64,000 nt of DNA from a virus, in IMG/VR virus record IMGVR_UViG_3300043399_000877, positions 1 to 64,000 of that record, one strand, 5' to 3'. A model generated the notes under the pieces. That model saw only the letters and a list, made by a program, of their open reading frames with translations. It searched no databases and was not told the DNA's origin. Made by a program: the position numbers and the translations under genes. Positions 61,349 through 64,000 of this stretch are shown here, one piece after another. The number at the start of each line of letters is the position of its first letter. Positions within the stretch are counted from its first letter, which is position 1.

Positions 61349-64000
61349 TTAAATTTCTCGAAATCTTTAGCTGTGGCATGCCTTATGCTATGGTCGTCAA
61401 AATAAGAATAACCGCCGTTTTTGTTAATTACGGCAATTTCATTAAATGACGATCGCACCACTTGCAATAGGTCTCCGGTTTGTTGTCCTCCGGGTCTAGT
61501 TACAACTATCCAATCACCTGGTATAAATCCAGATTCAGGAGTTTTGTAACGATCCAAGTTTGCTGCAAATACTGTCTGTTTTGGAACCACCTTTTCGTTA
61601 TTGGTTCCTTTTTCCACCAACACATAATTATTATACTCTCGGTCGTCAATAACTATCATGTAGTCTCGGTCGTCGTTTTTGGAAATTTTAACAGTGTCAC
61701 CCAACGCAAAGCCATTGCGTCCTTTGGTAACTGGCATGGCGTTAATGGCATATATTGTACCGGCATAATCATTAGTACCAACGTCTTCTATTTCTATTCC
61801 CGGATCCCCGTAACGATCAACAAGACCGTCTTGAGTAATTTTTGCAAGAATATATTTACCTTGGCGTTCGTAAACAACATACGAGCCGGCTTTTACATCT
61901 GAGTCTTTGGCAAATAACGGGAATTTGCTTCTGTATTTTGCATAAGCAGAGCGGTCACTCATTATGATGGGTTCGGCTTCCGGCCAAGGAGAGTTTAATA
62001 CTTCGATAGCATATGTTGCAGATTTGTCGGGATCTTCTTTTATTTTTTCTTCGCCTGCTGGTATCCTAACATCGAAATACTTTGCATATCTCATATAATT
62101 GCGTGTATTTTTTGCTATAGCTGCTTCGCCCTTTTCAAATCTCTTACCCAGCACATGTATCGCATACCAGGTTGCCTCTTCTGAATCAGTTGCAAGTGCG
62201 GCTTCGCCTTCGGGGAAACTGTGAGCATCATGATCGAACGTCTGCAAATAATATTTTGCAAGTCCAGCGTTGTCGGCAAAACGCATACGCATCTTTTTAA
62301 AGTCATAACCGACATCAAAATACGCTGCACTCTCGGCGGCGTTCATTAGGTCACTTATTTTAGAATTTGGATCTTTTACCAGCTTATCTAGATTGTCTCG
62401 AATTTCTTTCTTAACTGTTGGTGAAATACTTGCAAGTTTGGTAGCCCATTCTTTACTGCGCTTTATAAGTGCCATTTGCAATTTGGGTGATGCAAGTTCA
62501 AGACTACCGTCTTCGTAGTCCCACACCCGCTGATTCTTGAGGTTCTTCTTAAACCAACGCTCGAATGCCACCCGGTCGTAAGACTTTCCGGGACCGATTT
62601 GTTTTGGTAAAACTGGAGCATTTTCAGAGCGGTTGCGTTCGCTGTTGTATATTTTTTCAATTGGAACAATGTACTTCCCGGAAAAGAACACAGCCTGGTG
62701 TGGTTCGTTGCTGTGTATAACACCGGCGCCCCGACTATCGGTTGCGTACTCGTACCCGAGTATTCGCATAATGCGATTCCATTCAACTGTTTTTTTAGGT
62801 GCAGGCTTGCTGCGTCCTTTTTGCCATTCAGTGATCATGTTTTGTACTGGGTCTGCTGATTCTTTTATCTCAATTCCCATTGCTGCGGCTTTTGATATAA
62901 ATTGTTCAACATCATCGGCTGAAACATTATCAGCTGGAAATGCTGCGTCAAGCTCAGCGTATGTTATAACTCCGGTTTGTTTGCCTTTTTTAAGTAACTC
63001 GTTCTTTTTGTCGACACCGGGTGCCGCCGGAGCGGCGGGGGTGTTGCCCAACGGTTCAAACTCAGTCTCCGGTGGTTCTGGTGCTGTTGGGGTGTTAGGT
63101 GCGTAATCCGGATTAGCTTTATAAAAGATCGCAAACGGTCGTTTTAACACGGTGCCATTTTCTTTATTTTTAAGAACAACACCATCCTTCTCGATACCGA
63201 TAACAGTAAAAAGTTTCTTGCCTTTTGGGCTGGTCGCGTTGGCATCATCACCGATTTTAAATTTTAATCCGGTTGTGTCTTTGACGTCGTTTCCGTAATC
63301 TTTGTTGGGATCATACAACTCAACATCTCCGTATGTTAAATCGAAGACCTCAGGGCCGTTATCCATGTCAATTTCTAAAGAACCCGATGATTTATATGCA
63401 TAAGAAACCGTTCCGGTTTTTTTATAATATTCATGACCGGGTTTTGTCACTATAACTTTATCACCATGGTGTATTAACTCCGTTTTTGGTAGGTTTTTTG
63501 GAGGCGCAGTCTTTTTCAGGTATTTGAGCGGTACCTCGATGTAATTGCTTTTAGGAGAACCAACCAAAGCCACTGATGCATGTGGCTGATCCATGTTATA
63601 GTCGTTGCCGTCAAAATGCATGCTCACAACCTTAGCCACAACTTTATCCGGTGCTTGGCTGTTGGACCAAGGTTTACTGTAATCCGTAAAAGCTGGGTTT
63701 ATTTCAACAAAATCACCCTTGCCAAAGTCGACCTTTATATCGCCCATTTTTTTCTTCTTGGCTAATTCCGCACCCATTACGCGAGTCACGTTCCACAACT
63801 TTGATATGTCAGGCCCGGCCTTGTCTTCTTCAAAACTAAATGCATTACTTAATGCTTCTTTTTCGATACGACTATATTCTTCTGGATCAAAGCCCTGTGA
63901 CGTCATATACTGACGCAATTTAGCCATATCGCGTTTGAACTGTTGTTCGGTATATCTTGCAATATCCAGTCCTGCATTGGCGTTACGCGGTGTAAACACC
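61345..64000 (-). CDS. Giant virion-type protein with sigma70-region-1.1-like domain (partial)
   Basis: At least 884 residues; the N-terminus is beyond the right edge. Early residues are helical, then several SH3-like beta units (GDFVEINPAFTD, HGDKVIVTKPGHEYYKKTG, GLKFKIGDDANATSPKGKKL). Around residues 338-382 TGVITYAELDAAFPADNVSA then DDVEQFISKAAAMGIEIKES is a close match to region 1.1 of housekeeping sigma factors. Residues about 590-690 have repeated A-x-x-Y-A-x-x-V-L-x-x-x-x-x-x-x-E units like DUF4116, and more SH3-like units (GDTVKISKNDDRDYMIVIDD) end the protein. Probably a packaged or structural protein; the sigma-like part suggests contact with RNA polymerase. Confidence 0.82.
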   Translation of the reverse strand, partial: VFTPRNANAGLDIARYTEQQFKRDMAKLRQYMTSQGFDPEEYSRIEKEALSNAFSFEEDKAGPDISKLWNVTRVMGAELAKKKKMGDIKVDFGKGDFVEINPAFTDYSKPWSNSQAPDKVVAKVVSMHFDGNDYNMDQPHASVALVGSPKSNYIEVPLKYLKKTAPPKNLPKTELIHHGDKVIVTKPGHEYYKKTGTVSYAYKSSGSLEIDMDNGPEVFDLTYGDVELYDPNKDYGNDVKDTTGLKFKIGDDANATSPKGKKLFTVIGIEKDGVVLKNKENGTVLKRPFAIFYKANPDYAPNTPTAPEPPETEFEPLGNTPAAPAAPGVDKKNELLKKGKQTGVITYAELDAAFPADNVSADDVEQFISKAAAMGIEIKESADPVQNMITEWQKGRSKPAPKKTVEWNRIMRILGYEYATDSRGAGVIHSNEPHQAVFFSGKYIVPIEKIYNSERNRSENAPVLPKQIGPGKSYDRVAFERWFKKNLKNQRVWDYEDGSLELASPKLQMALIKRSKEWATKLASISPTVKKEIRDNLDKLVKDPNSKISDLMNAAESAAYFDVGYDFKKMRMRFADNAGLAKYYLQTFDHDAHSFPEGEAALATDSEEATWYAIHVLGKRFEKGEAAIAKNTRNYMRYAKYFDVRIPAGEEKIKEDPDKSATYAIEVLNSPWPEAEPIIMSDRSAYAKYRSKFPLFAKDSDVKAGSYVVYERQGKYILAKITQDGLVDRYGDPGIEIEDVGTNDYAGTIYAINAMPVTKGRNGFALGDTVKISKNDDRDYMIVIDDREYNNYVLVEKGTNNEKVVPKQTVFAANLDRYKTPESGFIPGDWIVVTRPGGQQTGDLLQVVRSSFNEIAVINKNGGYSYFDDHSIRHATAKDFEKFN

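Noticed and set aside
1-64000. CRISPR arrays, insertion sequences, rRNA genes, integrase or attachment sites
   Set aside because: No regular spaced repeats, transposase or integrase motifs, rRNA sequence or duplicated tRNA ends were seen.

Overview
The window looks like part of the genome of a large T4-type tailed phage (myovirus) of an aquatic, probably marine, proteobacterium. Nearly all genes lie on the minus strand and are packed with ATGA/TAATG overlaps. T4-like late promoters (TATAAATA or close variants) sit in front of many genes. Virion-type genes (PAAR spike tip, beta-helix fibre, scaffold-like and internal-head-like proteins) accompany class Ia ribonucleotide reductase, glutaredoxin, ClpP, ClpS, Hsp20, ribosomal protein bS21, IF-1, heme oxygenase and a bilin reductase. 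A circularly permuted tmRNA and the families DUF1127, DUF1289, DUF3563 and DUF454 point to a proteobacterial, perhaps alphaproteobacterial, host; this is inference.

Layout. 1-8.9 kb: NAD+ salvage (NadV, cut by the left edge, and NadM-Nudix), an HD hydrolase, a Lar-like zinc protein, a phosphoesterase, a P-loop kinase, an AdoMet-decarboxylase homologue and a sulfotransferase. 8.9-22.1 kb: an RNA island with 21 convincing tRNAs (including an amber suppressor and an initiator tRNA), several tRNA-like elements, a roughly 1-kb ornate non-coding RNA, at least eight smaller structured RNAs, and scattered methyltransferase, glycosyltransferase-like and membrane-protein genes. Two RNA units are headed by tandem sigma70 promoters followed by a boxB-like hairpin and a near-consensus boxA, as in rRNA operons. 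22.1-31 kb: ClpP, TilS, IF-1, DUF1289 and many conserved small phage genes. 31-38.6 kb: an outer-membrane barrel protein, bilin synthesis (heme oxygenase and PcyX-like reductase) joined to ClpS and Hsp20, bS21, and a long coiled-coil membrane protein. 38.7-39.2 kb: the permuted tmRNA. 39-48 kb: HAD hydrolase, PAAR, glutaredoxin, NrdB, NrdA, beta-helix fibre, PD-(D/E)XK nuclease and NfuA-like scaffold. 48-64 kb: scaffold-like and basic internal proteins, two nucleotidyltransferase-like proteins, a plus-strand micro-gene operon, the lysis cassette, a tail/fibre protein, YqgE and a very large protein that runs off the right edge.

How it fits together. The phage appears to carry a translation and RNA take-over kit: tRNAs including CAU and initiator species, TilS to make CAU read AUA, IF-1, bS21, tmRNA, and antiterminated stable-RNA units. 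It adds a proteostasis kit (ClpP, ClpS, Hsp20, with tmRNA tagging feeding Clp), nucleotide and NAD+ supply, and bilin synthesis. The lysis genes run endolysin, i-spanin, o-spanin on the plus strand, and the endolysin ribosome-binding site is buried in a 13-bp hairpin with a late-promoter motif in its loop, the same logic as T4 gene e.
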